Below the pieces are notes generated by a model. That model saw only the letters and a program-made list of their open reading frames with translations, had not been told where the DNA came from and did not search any database. This document shows, piece by piece, positions 1 through 10,300 of a stretch of 64,000 nucleotides of DNA. Numbering within the stretch: position 1 is the stretch's first letter; each line of letters opens with the position of its first letter. Both the position numbers and the translations under genes were made by a program. This DNA is from Chloroflexota bacterium (GTDB lineage: Bacteria > Chloroflexota > Dehalococcoidia > Lucifugimonadales > JADFKI01), in contig VXNZ01000011.1 of NCBI GenBank assembly GCA_009840355.1, positions 26,220-90,219 of the forward strand, written 5' to 3'.

Positions 1-1
1 A

Positions 2-340
2 CCGCAGGATGTAGAGTTTGAATTCCCGGGCGGCGGAATTGAAGATGGCGAACTACCTGCGGATGCCGTCGAACGAGAACTGCGCGAAGAGACCGGATTG
101 ACCATGGGCAAAGCCGACTATCTCTTCGACTATTGCGATTACTGGGCAGCAGACGACCAAGACTACTTGGGACGGGTTCACGCCGTCTTCGGCGTGAAGG
201 CTGCCGGAGATGTCGTACTGGGCGACGAACACTGCGAATTCGCCTGGTGGGACGGCTCAGTGAAACTTCCCCTATTCGACTATGTAGAGCCGATGTTGGA
301 AATGCTGCAAGGAGAGAGCGAGTGGCGCACTCAGGAATGA
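2..340 (+). CDS. NUDIX hydrolase, 5' end outside window
   Basis: The frame is open from the left edge to the TGA at 338-340, so only the C-terminal 112 residues are visible. They contain a complete Nudix box: the spacing G-x5-E-x7-R-E-L-x-E-E-x-G-L is satisfied, with the core RELREETGL at about residues 28-36 of the visible part. Nudix enzymes hydrolyse nucleoside diphosphates linked to another moiety (for example ADP-ribose or NDP-sugars) with Mg2+ held by the box glutamates. The substrate cannot be told from this piece. Its stop overlaps the pyrC start, so the two are probably co-transcribed and translationally coupled. Confidence 0.9.
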   Translation, partial: PQDVEFEFPGGGIEDGELPADAVERELREETGLTMGKADYLFDYCDYWAADDQDYLGRVHAVFGVKAAGDVVLGDEHCEFAWWDGSVKLPLFDYVEPMLEMLQGESEWRTQE

Positions 341-1665
341 TTCTCATCAAGGGCGGCAGGCTGATAGATCCGTCGCAGGACATGGACGGCATTTGCGACT
401 TGCTTGTGGAAAATGGCGTGGTAAGCGGTGTGGCGCAGAACATCGCGCCGCCGGAGCACGGCGCAGTCATCGATGCTGCCGGAATGGTCGTGGCGCCCGG
501 CTTCGTTGATGTGCACTGCCACCTGCGCGAACCGGGCTTCGAGGACAAAGAGACCATCGCATCCGGAACGCTTGCGGCGGCGCGCGGCGGCTTCACGACC
601 GTCTGCGCGATGCCCAACACGAACCCGGCAATGGACACAGCCGCCACACTGGAGTATGTGCTTCGCAAGGCGCGCGACGAGGCGACCGTGCGCGTGCTGC
701 CTATCGGCAGCGTAACGAAGCGCAGCGCAGGCGCGGAACTCGCGGAAATGGGCGAGCTTGCGGACGCGGGTGCTATCGGCTTCAGCGACGACGGCAACCC
801 TATCTTCAACGCAAACATCATGCGGCAGGCGCTCGCGTACAGCTCGGCGGTAGGATTGCCCGTTATCAACCACTGCGAAGAGCCGTCGCTGTTCCATGGC
901 GGCTCTATGAACGAAGGCTGGGTGTCCAATCGGCTCGGATTAAAAGGCATACCCAACGCATCCGAGGACATAATGGTCGGGCGCGACATTGAACTCGCGG
1001 CGCTTACGGGCGGGCGCTACCATGTGGCGCACTTGACCACGGAGGGCTCGCTCGAATTGGTGCGCCGCGCGAAGGAACGCGGCATGACGAATGTGAGCGC
1101 GGAGGTTACTCCGCATCACCTAACGATGACGGATGTTGCGGCGCTGGGCAGAACGGCGGACGGCAGCTCTATCAACTGCATGTTTGCGCCGCTTACGCCC
1201 GCCGCCTACGACACCACGGCGAAGGTCAACCCGCCGCTGCGCGCAAAGAAGGACATGAACGCGCTGGTCGCCGGGTTGCGCGACGGAGTCATCGACTTCA
1301 TCGCCACCGACCACGCGCCGCACAATTTCACCGGCAAGCAGTGCACATTCCACGAGGCGGAGTTCGGTATCAGCGTGTTCGAGACGGCGCTCGGGCAGCT
1401 GATGGAGCTGGTGCACAGCGGCGCGATAGAGCTGCCCTTGCTGATTGATAAGCTCACTGCATCGCCCGCGCGATTCCTGCACCGCAACGACATCGGCACG
1501 CTCCGACAAGGCGCCGTAGCGGACATCACCATCATCAACCCGGATGAGGAGTGGGTTGTGGATACGGCGCAGTTCGCGTCCAAAGGCAAGAACACGCCGC
1601 TGCAGGGCGCCACCCTGCGTGGGAGAGTGCATGCGACGCTGGTTAGCGGGGAGGTGGTGCAATAG
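322..1665 (+). CDS. pyrC: Dihydroorotase (class I type)
   Basis: Cyclises N-carbamoyl-aspartate to dihydroorotate in de novo pyrimidine synthesis (cytosol, Zn enzyme). The amidohydrolase metal motif HCHLREPG lies near residue 62, followed by the substrate-binding run CAMPNTNP and later SDDGNPI and the conserved TDHAPH near the C-terminal third. I choose GTG at 322 because AAGGAG at 309-314 sits 7 nt upstream. A downstream ATG at 337 is the alternative. The 447-residue product has normal length for the family. The start lies inside the end of the NUDIX gene, and carA and carB follow on the same strand, which makes this a pyrimidine operon. Confidence 0.95.
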   Translation: MAHSGMILIKGGRLIDPSQDMDGICDLLVENGVVSGVAQNIAPPEHGAVIDAAGMVVAPGFVDVHCHLREPGFEDKETIASGTLAAARGGFTTVCAMPNTNPAMDTAATLEYVLRKARDEATVRVLPIGSVTKRSAGAELAEMGELADAGAIGFSDDGNPIFNANIMRQALAYSSAVGLPVINHCEEPSLFHGGSMNEGWVSNRLGLKGIPNASEDIMVGRDIELAALTGGRYHVAHLTTEGSLELVRRAKERGMTNVSAEVTPHHLTMTDVAALGRTADGSSINCMFAPLTPAAYDTTAKVNPPLRAKKDMNALVAGLRDGVIDFIATDHAPHNFTGKQCTFHEAEFGISVFETALGQLMELVHSGAIELPLLIDKLTASPARFLHRNDIGTLRQGAVADITIINPDEEWVVDTAQFASKGKNTPLQGATLRGRVHATLVSGEVVQ

Positions 1666-1754
1666 TGACAAACCTATCAGATTCGGAAGTTCGCGGGGCT
1701 TTGGACAGGGTTTATGCTATAGAATCGTCGGCGCTTGACGATGAACTGATGTAA
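1665..1754 (+). CDS. Possible 29-residue ORF at the pyrC stop
   Basis: A GTG overlaps the last base of the pyrC TAG and opens a 29-codon frame (begins MTNLSDSEVRGALDRVYAIE) ending in TAA at 1752-1754. Reading through that TAA the same frame continues 11 more codons to a second TAA at 1790. The tight stop/start overlap favours translation, but the product matches nothing I recognise. It may be the eroded end of a former operon gene. Confidence 0.22.
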   Translation: MTNLSDSEVRGALDRVYAIESSALDDELM

Positions 1755-1812
1755 ATGCAGTTGGCATCGCTGCCGGAAGAGGACTGGTAACGCAGTAAGA
1801 AGGGTAACTCAG

Positions 1813-2454
1813 TTGGGCAGGATGAGAGGCTTGGCAAATAAAATCTGGTCGGACTACAAGACCGAGGCAATCTCGTGCGGATTTGGTCTTCTAGTATTGG
1901 TGGCACTTGTCATTTCCTCGTATGTCACTGATCTTGACCCTAACGCCGCAGTACAGTCCTTTACCTTAGTGGTTCTGGTCATTGTTACGATTGTATATGC
2001 AAAGGCCATTCATAAGACTTACAAGGCGACTTCGGAGCAAGTCAACACAACTAAGGAAGCAGTAAGAGTTGCTGTTGACTCAGAGCGAAATTCCTTTGCT
2101 CCGATTGTTTTGTTGACACTCCGGTCTTACGGAACAAGTGGGATAGATGCCCAATTTGAAAACATTGGTCGGGGACCTGCATTGAATCTCTCGGTCTGGC
2201 TCGAAAAACCTGAAGACAGTTCCTTTGACTATTTAGAAAACAAAAGCAAGAAGCATAACGCCATAGTCAAAATGGGACAGTCTGTGCTCCTGAGTTGGAG
2301 CCCATTTAGTGCGCAACAGCCACTGCCTGAATACAATACTGGTTTCAGCATGGTCGCGGAATACACTGATGTCTACCTTCGGCGTTTCCAGTCGAAGATT
2401 GTAATTGCCTCACTTAAAGAGACCTTTCATTACGGTCTGGCAGAAGCTGCATAG
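1813..2454 (+). CDS. Hypothetical membrane-anchored protein
   Basis: I do not recognise a family. The 213-residue product has two adjacent N-terminal hydrophobic segments (about residues 18-38 and 48-66), then a charged linker and a roughly 130-residue soluble domain, so it is probably bitopic with the C-terminal part cytosolic. TTG at 1813 is preceded by AGAAGGG with good spacing; ATG at 1822 is the alternative. Base composition is visibly poorer in GC than pyrC and carA on either side. That suggests an insertion into the pyrimidine operon rather than an original member. Confidence 0.65.
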   Translation: MGRMRGLANKIWSDYKTEAISCGFGLLVLVALVISSYVTDLDPNAAVQSFTLVVLVIVTIVYAKAIHKTYKATSEQVNTTKEAVRVAVDSERNSFAPIVLLTLRSYGTSGIDAQFENIGRGPALNLSVWLEKPEDSSFDYLENKSKKHNAIVKMGQSVLLSWSPFSAQQPLPEYNTGFSMVAEYTDVYLRRFQSKIVIASLKETFHYGLAEAA

Positions 2455-2549
2455 AAGAAGCCGAAACTCACCTAAGGATGATTGAGCGCACAAGTCATTT
2501 TGTAAGACCTTATAATTCGCAAGAGAAATATCGGAGTACCCACAAACCA

Positions 2550-3662
2550 ATGCCAAAACCAACACCAGCCCACCTAGTTCTTGAAGACGGCTCTACTTAT
2601 CGCGGGTATGCGTTTGGCGCGCAGTCTTCCGCGTTTGGCGAGGTTGTCTTTGCCACTTCCATGACCGGCTATCAGGAGATGCTGACCGACCCGTCGTTTG
2701 CCGGGCAGATTGTCGTGCCCACTTATCCGCTCATCGGCAACTACGGCATCAACTCGCGCGATGTGGAATCGCGCCGCGTCCAGGTCTCCGGCTTCGTAGT
2801 ACGCGAACATAGCCTTCGCCCCAGCCATTCTCTCAGTGACATGACGCTGCACGAATACCTGCAATCCGAGGGCATCGCGGGCATTAGCGGCGTGGACACG
2901 CGCGCCATCACCCGCCGACTACGCACGCAGGGCGTGATGATGGGCGCAATCGGCGTCGGAGAGCCGCCAGAAAAGACTTTGGCGCGCCTAGAAGAAATCC
3001 CCGCTTACGGCGATCTGGACTTCGTGCGACAGGTTTCGACTGAGAGCGCATACGACTGGAACAGCCCGCTTTGGCAGCAGCCGGCCCCTGAGACCACGCG
3101 CCGCATCCTAGTCAGCGACTTCGGTTTGAAGTACAACATCCTGCGGATGCTGCGCTCTCGCGGCTGCGAAGTTGTCGCCATGCCCGCCACCGCGTCGGCG
3201 CAGGACATACTCGCGCGCAACCCGGACGGCATCATGCTATCGCCCGGGCCCGGCGACCCTGAGCTTCTGGACTACGCCGTTGAGACGACCAAGGGGCTGC
3301 TCGGCAGGCTGCCGGTGTTCGGGATATGCCTCGGCAATCAGGTCGTCGGACGCGCGGTAGGCGGCAGCACATACAAGCTCAAGTTCGGGCATCGCGGGGC
3401 GAACCACCCAGTCAAAGACTTGCAGACAGGGCTGGTAAACATCACCGCGCAGAATCATGGTTTCGCTGTCGATCCGGACAAACTGCCGTCAGAGGTCGAG
3501 GTTAGCCACATCAACCTGAACGACGACACCGTAGAGGGTTTGCGCCATACATCGTTGCCTGTGATGACGATACAGTATCATTCGGAAGCGTCCCCGGGTC
3601 CGCTCGATAACGAGTATATGTTCGACAGGTTCATGGAGATGATCGACTACGCGGAGGGGTGA
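2550..3662 (+). CDS. carA: Carbamoyl-phosphate synthase small subunit (glutaminase)
   Basis: Hydrolyses glutamine and channels ammonia to CarB for carbamoyl phosphate, used by pyrimidine and arginine synthesis. The N-terminal CarA domain begins LVLEDGSTYRG and the C-terminal class I amidotransferase carries the nucleophile in FGICLGNQVVG, the conserved QNHGFAVD loop and the catalytic His-Glu in YHSEASPGP (usual form YHPEASPGP). ATG 2550 gives a 370-residue protein matching the usual N-terminus. The frame stays open to an ATG at 2478, but that start has no correctly spaced ribosome site. The partner carB lies 3.7 kb downstream after three other genes. Confidence 0.95.
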   Translation: MPKPTPAHLVLEDGSTYRGYAFGAQSSAFGEVVFATSMTGYQEMLTDPSFAGQIVVPTYPLIGNYGINSRDVESRRVQVSGFVVREHSLRPSHSLSDMTLHEYLQSEGIAGISGVDTRAITRRLRTQGVMMGAIGVGEPPEKTLARLEEIPAYGDLDFVRQVSTESAYDWNSPLWQQPAPETTRRILVSDFGLKYNILRMLRSRGCEVVAMPATASAQDILARNPDGIMLSPGPGDPELLDYAVETTKGLLGRLPVFGICLGNQVVGRAVGGSTYKLKFGHRGANHPVKDLQTGLVNITAQNHGFAVDPDKLPSEVEVSHINLNDDTVEGLRHTSLPVMTIQYHSEASPGPLDNEYMFDRFMEMIDYAEG

Positions 3663-3759
3663 CGCGATAACTGCAAAATTTGCTATAAATCTACTATATT
3701 TCATCAGAAGATTCGTTGAAGTTAGCGACAATGAAAATAAGGCTCTGGATATAAACTAT

Positions 3760-6129
3760 ATGATGAAGATGAAACGCATTGCACTTCCGGTCATGGCTAT
3801 TATTGTCGCGGTTGCATTTGCCGCCGTTGTTGGGTGGCTGGTACCGGACAACGAAGCCCAGGCGCAAACGGGTTTGCCCACCACCCCCGCTCCCGCTAAC
3901 GTGCAGGCGGTCAATGGCGCCAATCCCGGCGAGGTGGTGGTGTCTTGGGAGGCGGTGTCCGGCGCTTTGGGTTATGTCATTCGCTGGGTGGACAATGATG
4001 CTGCCTGGGACGCTCATTACGCCGGTCAGGACTGGCAGAATCTCGTCCTGACCTATAATGTTGACGGAAGCGAAACGACTACGCACACCTTAACGGTCAG
4101 CAATCCGACTAACGGAGCAGCGCAGTACCAGTTCAGTGTAGGCAGCAAAAGCAGCCCGGGCGCAGAACCCGTAAATTGGTCGGCATGGCAGTTGCTGGAA
4201 GTAGAGGGAGACCCTGACGAAGAGGTACAGGCTCTTGACTCCGACGTCCAAGCCCTCGCCGCCGCGGTTCGTATTTCTAGGCTTGCCGGTGAGTTGGTTG
4301 CCTTGTCCGGCCCTACTACTCCTGCGATGACGCCGGACAGCATTACTCAATCTGAGACGGTGATAGACGAACATAAGGCAGACATGGAAGCGCAACTGGC
4401 GATACTTGCCGAGGCAGCCCGCCCCGAGCGGACCGGCGAGATTACTAGATTAGTGAGAGATATGGGATCCGACGCGGATGTCATCCAGCAAGGCAGGCAG
4501 CCATTGTGGGGTTTGCTCGTTGCCGGTCTAGCAAACAGGCGGAGCGTGACTGAAGACAGCGCCATAGTAATAGTCCCTGCTACCACCACCAGCTTAGACG
4601 ACGAATTCTATGAACTGGTGGCTGATTCAGATAGTCACTCCACAGAAGAATTACTCCGCTACATACATTTGACAAATTTGACGTCAACCTTGGATCTTGC
4701 AACCCCCACGCTCTTTGGGGCGAGTACGCAGGATAATCCTGCATTGGCAGGGCAACTCCACGAGCTATTCGATGGGAGGGCTGCCGCCGCTGCTCGGGAC
4801 ATTGAATATCTGCGGGAGCTTGGGGACCCCGAGTTGGATGAAGTGCTCCAACTCACTCAGGAAATGTTCGACCGCGGGCAGGGAGATAACAACCTCTTCG
4901 ACGGCTTGTATCATCGACTCGCCTTGATAACACAGGAGCGAGTCTTGGTTGCTAAGGTCGCGAACGTTCAGCGCCAGTTACTGCTTGAAGTTGACGGCAT
5001 TGTGGCAGACATACAGGGCGACTCTCAACCGTCAACGGCGCCTGTGGCAGTGGCCATGGTGCCGGGGGTTACTGACAGTGAGATTAAGTTTGGGCAATCC
5101 GCCGCTTTGACGGGACCCTCGGAGGCATTAGGCAAAGGGGTGCGACTTGGCATCTTGGCCGCTTTCCACGAAGTGAATCAGGCGGGCGGCGTCAATGGCC
5201 GACAACTGACGCTTAAGACACTCAACGACCATTACGAACCCTTCTTTGCGTTTTCAGGCACGAATCAGCTGATTAATAGGGAGCGTGTATTCGGGCTGAT
5301 TGGCTCAGTGGGCACGCCGACTACTCGCGCTGCGTTGCCGACGGTGGAAGCCAGCGGCGTTCCTTTCGTGGGAGCGTTCACCGGTACGCAGTTGATCCGA
5401 CGCGATGATCAGTCCAATGTGCTCAATGTGCGGGCATCCTACCACGATGAGACCGAGACTATGGTTGATTACCTAGAAGAGAATGGCAAGAACAAGGTGG
5501 CGGTGCTGTATCAGAACGACTCTTTCGGCCATGACGGGCTGGAAGGAGTTAAAAATGCGCTGGAAAAGCGGGATAGCATGGAACTGGTAGCGGCCTGGTA
5601 TTACATCCGCAACACCTCTGCAGTGAAGTCGGCAGCTTATCGTATCGCCAATGCCGAGCCGGACGCTGTCATCATCATCGGTTCTTACACTCCGACGGCC
5701 GAATTCATCAAATACACGCGCCTCAGGCTTACGGATGCCCCCATCTTCATGGCGGTGTCATTCGTCAGCAGCGACGCGCTCAAGAGTCGGCTTGCGGAAC
5801 TCGACCAATCCCTAGAAGACGTTTTCGTGACCGAGGTGACGCCTCCGCCCACCGATGAAAGCAACTCTCTGGTCGCCAGGTATCGGGCCGCCCTATCCGC
5901 ATACGACTCCGAGGCAGAACCCGAGTTTATCTCGCTGGAAGGCTATATGGCGGGACGTCTGGCAATCGCGCGGTTGCAAGAGTGTGGTCTTGATGTCACA
6001 CGGGAGTGCTTCCTTGACGTCTTTGATGAAACCACGCTTATAGACATAGGCGGTTTTGAGCTCGAATTCGGCCCCAAGGATAACCAAGGGTCTGACAATG
6101 TATCTCTGAGGGCAATCGCGCCCGAATAG
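3760..6129 (+). CDS. Exported FN3 / helical sensor / solute-binding fusion protein
   Basis: The N-terminus is a typical signal peptide (lysines then a hydrophobic run to about residue 28, with an AQAQ-like cleavage zone near 36). Residues about 40-150 resemble a fibronectin type III domain (conserved VSWEAVSGALGYVIRW). Residues about 153-425 are a long alpha-helical region that looks like the periplasmic helical sensor of TorS-type kinases. Residues about 430-789 form a branched-chain amino-acid-type periplasmic binding protein (Peripla_BP_6), starting at VTDSEIKFGQSAALTGPSEA. No kinase or membrane domain follows, so the whole protein is outside the membrane. It may bind a ligand for a transporter or receptor encoded elsewhere. 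The middle-domain assignment is inference. Confidence 0.82.
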   Translation: MMKMKRIALPVMAIIVAVAFAAVVGWLVPDNEAQAQTGLPTTPAPANVQAVNGANPGEVVVSWEAVSGALGYVIRWVDNDAAWDAHYAGQDWQNLVLTYNVDGSETTTHTLTVSNPTNGAAQYQFSVGSKSSPGAEPVNWSAWQLLEVEGDPDEEVQALDSDVQALAAAVRISRLAGELVALSGPTTPAMTPDSITQSETVIDEHKADMEAQLAILAEAARPERTGEITRLVRDMGSDADVIQQGRQPLWGLLVAGLANRRSVTEDSAIVIVPATTTSLDDEFYELVADSDSHSTEELLRYIHLTNLTSTLDLATPTLFGASTQDNPALAGQLHELFDGRAAAAARDIEYLRELGDPELDEVLQLTQEMFDRGQGDNNLFDGLYHRLALITQERVLVAKVANVQRQLLLEVDGIVADIQGDSQPSTAPVAVAMVPGVTDSEIKFGQSAALTGPSEALGKGVRLGILAAFHEVNQAGGVNGRQLTLKTLNDHYEPFFAFSGTNQLINRERVFGLIGSVGTPTTRAALPTVEASGVPFVGAFTGTQLIRRDDQSNVLNVRASYHDETETMVDYLEENGKNKVAVLYQNDSFGHDGLEGVKNALEKRDSMELVAAWYYIRNTSAVKSAAYRIANAEPDAVIIIGSYTPTAEFIKYTRLRLTDAPIFMAVSFVSSDALKSRLAELDQSLEDVFVTEVTPPPTDESNSLVARYRAALSAYDSEAEPEFISLEGYMAGRLAIARLQECGLDVTRECFLDVFDETTLIDIGGFELEFGPKDNQGSDNVSLRAIAPE

Positions 6130-6142
6130 GTAGCGCGTACCG

Positions 6143-6217
6143 GCTGACGGCGTGACCGTCAACTTCCCCGATAAGATGGCTGAATATCTGTGGTCGAAGG
6201 GGATTGGTCAAATGTGA
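6143..6217 (+). pseudogene. Relic of the 3' end of a second GDPD gene
   Basis: The frame 6143-6217 reads ADGVTVNFPDKMAEYLWSKG and ends in TGA. It is nearly the same as the last 25 residues of the intact glycerophosphodiester phosphodiesterase at 6307-7062 (ADGATVNFPDKMAEYLRVKG). Homology stops abruptly on the left. The piece is best read as the surviving tail of a tandem paralogue whose body was lost when the upstream gene was inserted or the array recombined. Confidence 0.75.
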
Positions 6218-6306
6218 TAAATCTGAGGATCGCACATCTGGCTCACCCTCATCAAGAGAGAAGGGATAAGCGTGCGGCAATTATGCCCACCGAAAGGAAA
6301 TAGACC

Positions 6307-7062
6307 GTGCGGAAGTTCATGAATGTCGCGCACCGCGGCGCGTCTTCGTATGCGCCGGAGAACACTTTCGCCGCCTACGACAAGGCGCTGGCGATGGGTG
6401 TGCATCATATCGAGCTCGATGTGCACCTGACGCGCGACGACCACATCGTGGTCATCCACGACGACACGGTGGACAGGACGACGGACGCTCAAGGTAGAGT
6501 AGCGGACTTCACTCTGGCGGAACTCCGCGCGATGGACGCGGGCGGCTGGTTCGGCGCTGAATACGCAGGAGAGCGGATACGATCGTTGGGCGAGACGCTG
6601 GAGTGCTACAAAGGTAGGCTGTACTTTCACATCGAGATAAAGCAGCGTGAGATTGCGGGCGGACTGGCGCGGCGCACGATAGACATGGTGCGCGGCTATG
6701 GCTTGACGGATAGTGTAACCATAACTTCGTTCCGCAAGGAATGGCTTGAAGAGGCAGCAGCTTACGATTCCGTCCTACCCAAGGGTTGGCTTGTGCCGAT
6801 GGGACCCGTCGCGACATGGGACGACTCTATTATTGAGCAGTCGAAGGAACTCGGTCTGACACAGATATGCCCTCGCGCAGACATAACGACACCGGACCTG
6901 GTGGATAGGATTCGCGCCGAAGGATTCGTAGTTCGCTGCCAGGGTCTGTACAACGAGGACCTTATGCGCCATGTCGTAGATGTGGGCGCAGACGGCGCAA
7001 CCGTGAACTTCCCGGACAAGATGGCGGAGTATCTTAGGGTGAAGGGTATCAGTCAGACCTAA
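6307..7062 (+). CDS. Glycerophosphodiester phosphodiesterase family protein
   Basis: Hydrolyses glycerophosphodiesters to glycerol-3-phosphate and an alcohol, a TIM-barrel, metal-dependent cytosolic enzyme of the UgpQ type. The two catalytic histidines are seen in AHRGASSYAPENT (residues about 8-20) and VIHDDTVDRTT, and the metal-binding glutamate/aspartate pair in IELDVHLTRDD. GTG at 6307 is preceded by AAAGGA with about 8 nt spacing. The 251-residue length is normal. It lies between two pyrimidine genes with no functional tie to them. A tail fragment of a paralogue precedes it. Confidence 0.92.
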   Translation: MRKFMNVAHRGASSYAPENTFAAYDKALAMGVHHIELDVHLTRDDHIVVIHDDTVDRTTDAQGRVADFTLAELRAMDAGGWFGAEYAGERIRSLGETLECYKGRLYFHIEIKQREIAGGLARRTIDMVRGYGLTDSVTITSFRKEWLEEAAAYDSVLPKGWLVPMGPVATWDDSIIEQSKELGLTQICPRADITTPDLVDRIRAEGFVVRCQGLYNEDLMRHVVDVGADGATVNFPDKMAEYLRVKGISQT

Positions 7063-7100
7063 ATGCAAATGCGTTTATAGGGACCAAGAGGACTCCAGCA

Positions 7101-7352
7101 ATGACAACGACAGATGAGATTAGATCAAATCTCAAAGTATCTTACGAATTCGAGAACGGGCGCGCCAGAACGATACACAAAGGCATTACGTTTTGGGACG
7201 GCGGAGAGGGCGAAACCAGCGCCGAAAACCCGATGCAAACCTTCGACGCAATGGTGTATGAGTTGCTGGGCGCAGAAGAATTCTGGTCGGACCAGTACGA
7301 AATCAAGGGGATAAAAATCACAGTTGAAATAGAGGAATCGAGAAAGCAGTGA
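7101..7352 (+). CDS. Small conserved-looking hypothetical protein in the pyrimidine operon
   Basis: An 83-residue acidic protein without signal peptide or membrane segment, in a family I do not recognise. Its TGA overlaps the GTG start of carB in the arrangement GTGA, which points to translational coupling, so the ORF is likely real. Nothing in the sequence indicates catalysis. A role tied to carbamoyl-phosphate synthase is only a guess from position. Confidence 0.7.
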   Translation: MTTTDEIRSNLKVSYEFENGRARTIHKGITFWDGGEGETSAENPMQTFDAMVYELLGAEEFWSDQYEIKGIKITVEIEESRKQ

Positions 7353-10300
7353 ACGAAAAACCTTCCAAAGTCCTTGTCATCGGGTCGGGGCCCATCGTTA
7401 TTGGGCAGGCGGCAGAGTTCGACTACGCCGGCACTCAGGCGTGCAAGTCGCTGCGCGAAGAAGGCGTTACCACCGTGCTGGTGAACTCCAACCCAGCCAC
7501 GATTATGACGGACGAAGACATCGCCGATATCGTGTACATCGAGCCGCTGACGGTCGAAGTGCTAACGCGCATTATCGCCGCGGAGCGTCCGGACGGCGTG
7601 CTGCCCACGCTCGGCGGACAGACAGGACTCAACCTCGCCGTGGACCTCGCGGACGCCGGCGTGCTCGAAAAGTACGATGTGCGCCTGCTCGGTACTCCCC
7701 TAGCGACCATCCGCAACGCAGAAGACCGCGAGCTGTTCAGGCAGCTGCTGGCGGACATCGGCGAGCCGGTGCTGCCCAGCGCAATCGTCGAATCTATGGA
7801 AGAGGCGCACGAAGCGCTCAAGACGCTGCCGCTGCCGCTGGTCGTGCGCCCGGCGTACACACTTGGCGGCACGGGCGGCGGCATTTGCCACACGATGGAC
7901 GAGTTCAACACCATCGTCGCAAGCGGTCTAGCCGCAAGCCCCATCAGTCAGGTTCTGCTGGAACGTTCGCTCATCGGCTGGAAGGAAATCGAGTACGAGG
8001 TGATGCGCGACGCCGCCGACAACTGCATCACCATCTGCAATATGGAGAACATTGACCCGATGGGCGTGCATACCGGCGACAGCATCGTGGTCGCGCCCAG
8101 TCAGACGCTCTCCGACAAGGAATACCAGCTGCTGCGTTCTGTCAGCCTGAAAATAATCCGCGCGCTTGGCATCGAAGGCGGCTGTAACATACAGATGGCG
8201 CTCGCGCCGGGCGATGTTGTCAGCGAGACGCTGCCCGACGGCGGCGGCAGGGACAACGAATACTACATCATCGAGGTAAACCCGCGCGTCAGCCGCAGTT
8301 CTGCGCTGGCAAGCAAGGCGACAGGCTATCCCATCGCACGTGTCGCTGCGAAGATCGCCGTGGGAAAGCGCCTCGACGAAATCCCTAACGCCGTAACGCA
8401 GCAGACTGTCGCCGCGTTCGAGCCCGCGCTCGACTACTGCGTGGTGAAGATTCCACGCTGGCCATTCGACAAGTTCCCGGCGGGCGACCGTTCCATCACC
8501 ACGCAGATGAAGGCGACCGGCGAGGTGATGGCTATCGACCGCTCGTTTGAGGCGGCGTTCCAAAAGGCGGTGCGCTCGCTGGAAATCACCAACCGCGACA
8601 TACTCTGGGAAGGCGAAGGCTGGCGTCTCGGCGATGCTGATGCGGCGCAGAATGGCGCGGAACGGGCGAGCGGCGGCGACACTGATGCAATGCTGGAAGG
8701 GCTGAACGGCGCGCGGCTGCCGCTGAACCCGAACGACGAACGCCTGTGGGCACTGCTGTACACACTGCGGCGCGGCGTCAGCCCGGAAGCGCTCTCGCGC
8801 GCGACCGGCATCGACCCCTGGTTCACGCGCGCGTTCCAGAACATCGCGCTGATGGAAGAAGAACTGCTGTCTTCGCACTTGGACGCGGACAGGCTCTGGC
8901 GCGCGAAGCGGCTCGGCTTTTCGGATGTAAAGATTGGCGAGCTGACCGACCGCACCGCGCAGCAAATCCGCGACCTGCGCCACGAGTGGGACCTGCGTCC
9001 CGTGTACAAGATGGTGGATACCTGCGCCGCCGAGTTCGAAGCGCTCACGCCCTACTTCTACAGCACATACGAAGAAGAGAACGAAGCCATACCGATGAAC
9101 ACGGGCAAGGCGCTCGTAGTGGGCAGCGGGCCGATACGCATCGGGCAGGGCATCGAGTTCGACTACTGCTCTGTGCACGCGGCTTGGGCGCTCGACGAAG
9201 AGGGCGTCTCCAGCATCATGGCGAACTCCAATCCGGAGACCGTATCGACCGACTTCGACACCAGCGACCGCCTGTACTTCGAGCCGCTTGACGAAGAGAG
9301 CGTGCTGGACATTCTGGAAAACGAAGCGCTCACCGAAGACGGCTCCGAGTTGGACTTCCCGCCTTCCATCGTGCAGTTCGGTGGACAGACGGCGATCAAC
9401 CTATCGCAGACGCTCGACAGCGTGGAGATGCCGATACTGGGATCTACGGCGCGTTCCATCGACATCGCGTCCGACCGCCACCTGTTCGAGGAGTTTTTAG
9501 CGAGAACGGGCATCCCCAATCCACCAGGCGCGGCGGTCAGCAACCTGGAACAAGCGCTGAATGTCGCGCAGCGCGTGGGATACCCTGTGCTGGTGCGCCC
9601 GAGTTATGTGCTGGGCGGCAGGGCGATGGAAATCGTGCAGAATGCCACCGAGCTTGTGCGCTACATGACGCACGCATTCGAGGCGGGAATGGGCAGGCGC
9701 GTGCTGATTGACAAGTACTTCGAGGGACGCGAAGTAGAAGTGGATGCCGTGTGCGACGGCGAGAATGTGCTCATTCCCGGCATTATGGAGCATGTAGAAC
9801 GCGCCGGTGTACACAGCGGCGACTCCATGGCGATATACCCGGGCCTGACACTGACCGAGGCTGAGGTTGACACAATCGTCGATTACACCACGCGCATCGG
9901 CCGCGCGCTGCAAGTCAAGGGGCTGATGAACATCCAGTATGTCGTGGTCGGCGGGCAGGCGTATCGCAGCCCTGCGACAGGCGGCGCAATCGGCAATCAG
10001 GACACTCAGGTGTTCGTCATAGAGGTGAACCCGCGCGCCAGCCGTACCATACCGTTCATATCTAAGGTAACGGGTGTGCCGATGATTAGGCTCGCGATAA
10101 AGGCGATGCTGGGCAAAAGCATCACTGAAGCGGGCTATGAAGGCGGCTTGTGGAAGAGGCAGAAGCTAGTCGCGGTGAAGGCGCCGGTGTTCTCAATGTC
10201 TAAGCTATCCGGCGTGGACACATATCTTGGGCCGGAGATGAAATCGACCGGCGAGGTGATGGGCATAGACGAGGATTTCTCGTCGGCGGTGGCGAAGGCG

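Noticed and set aside
133..321. Upstream extension of the dihydroorotase frame to 133
   Set aside because: It lies inside the NUDIX gene in another frame and is arginine-rich without conserved residues; GTG 322 has a good ribosome site.
7441..8055. Long arginine-rich frame inside carB
   Set aside because: Shadow of GC-rich carB codons with no start signal and no recognisable domain.
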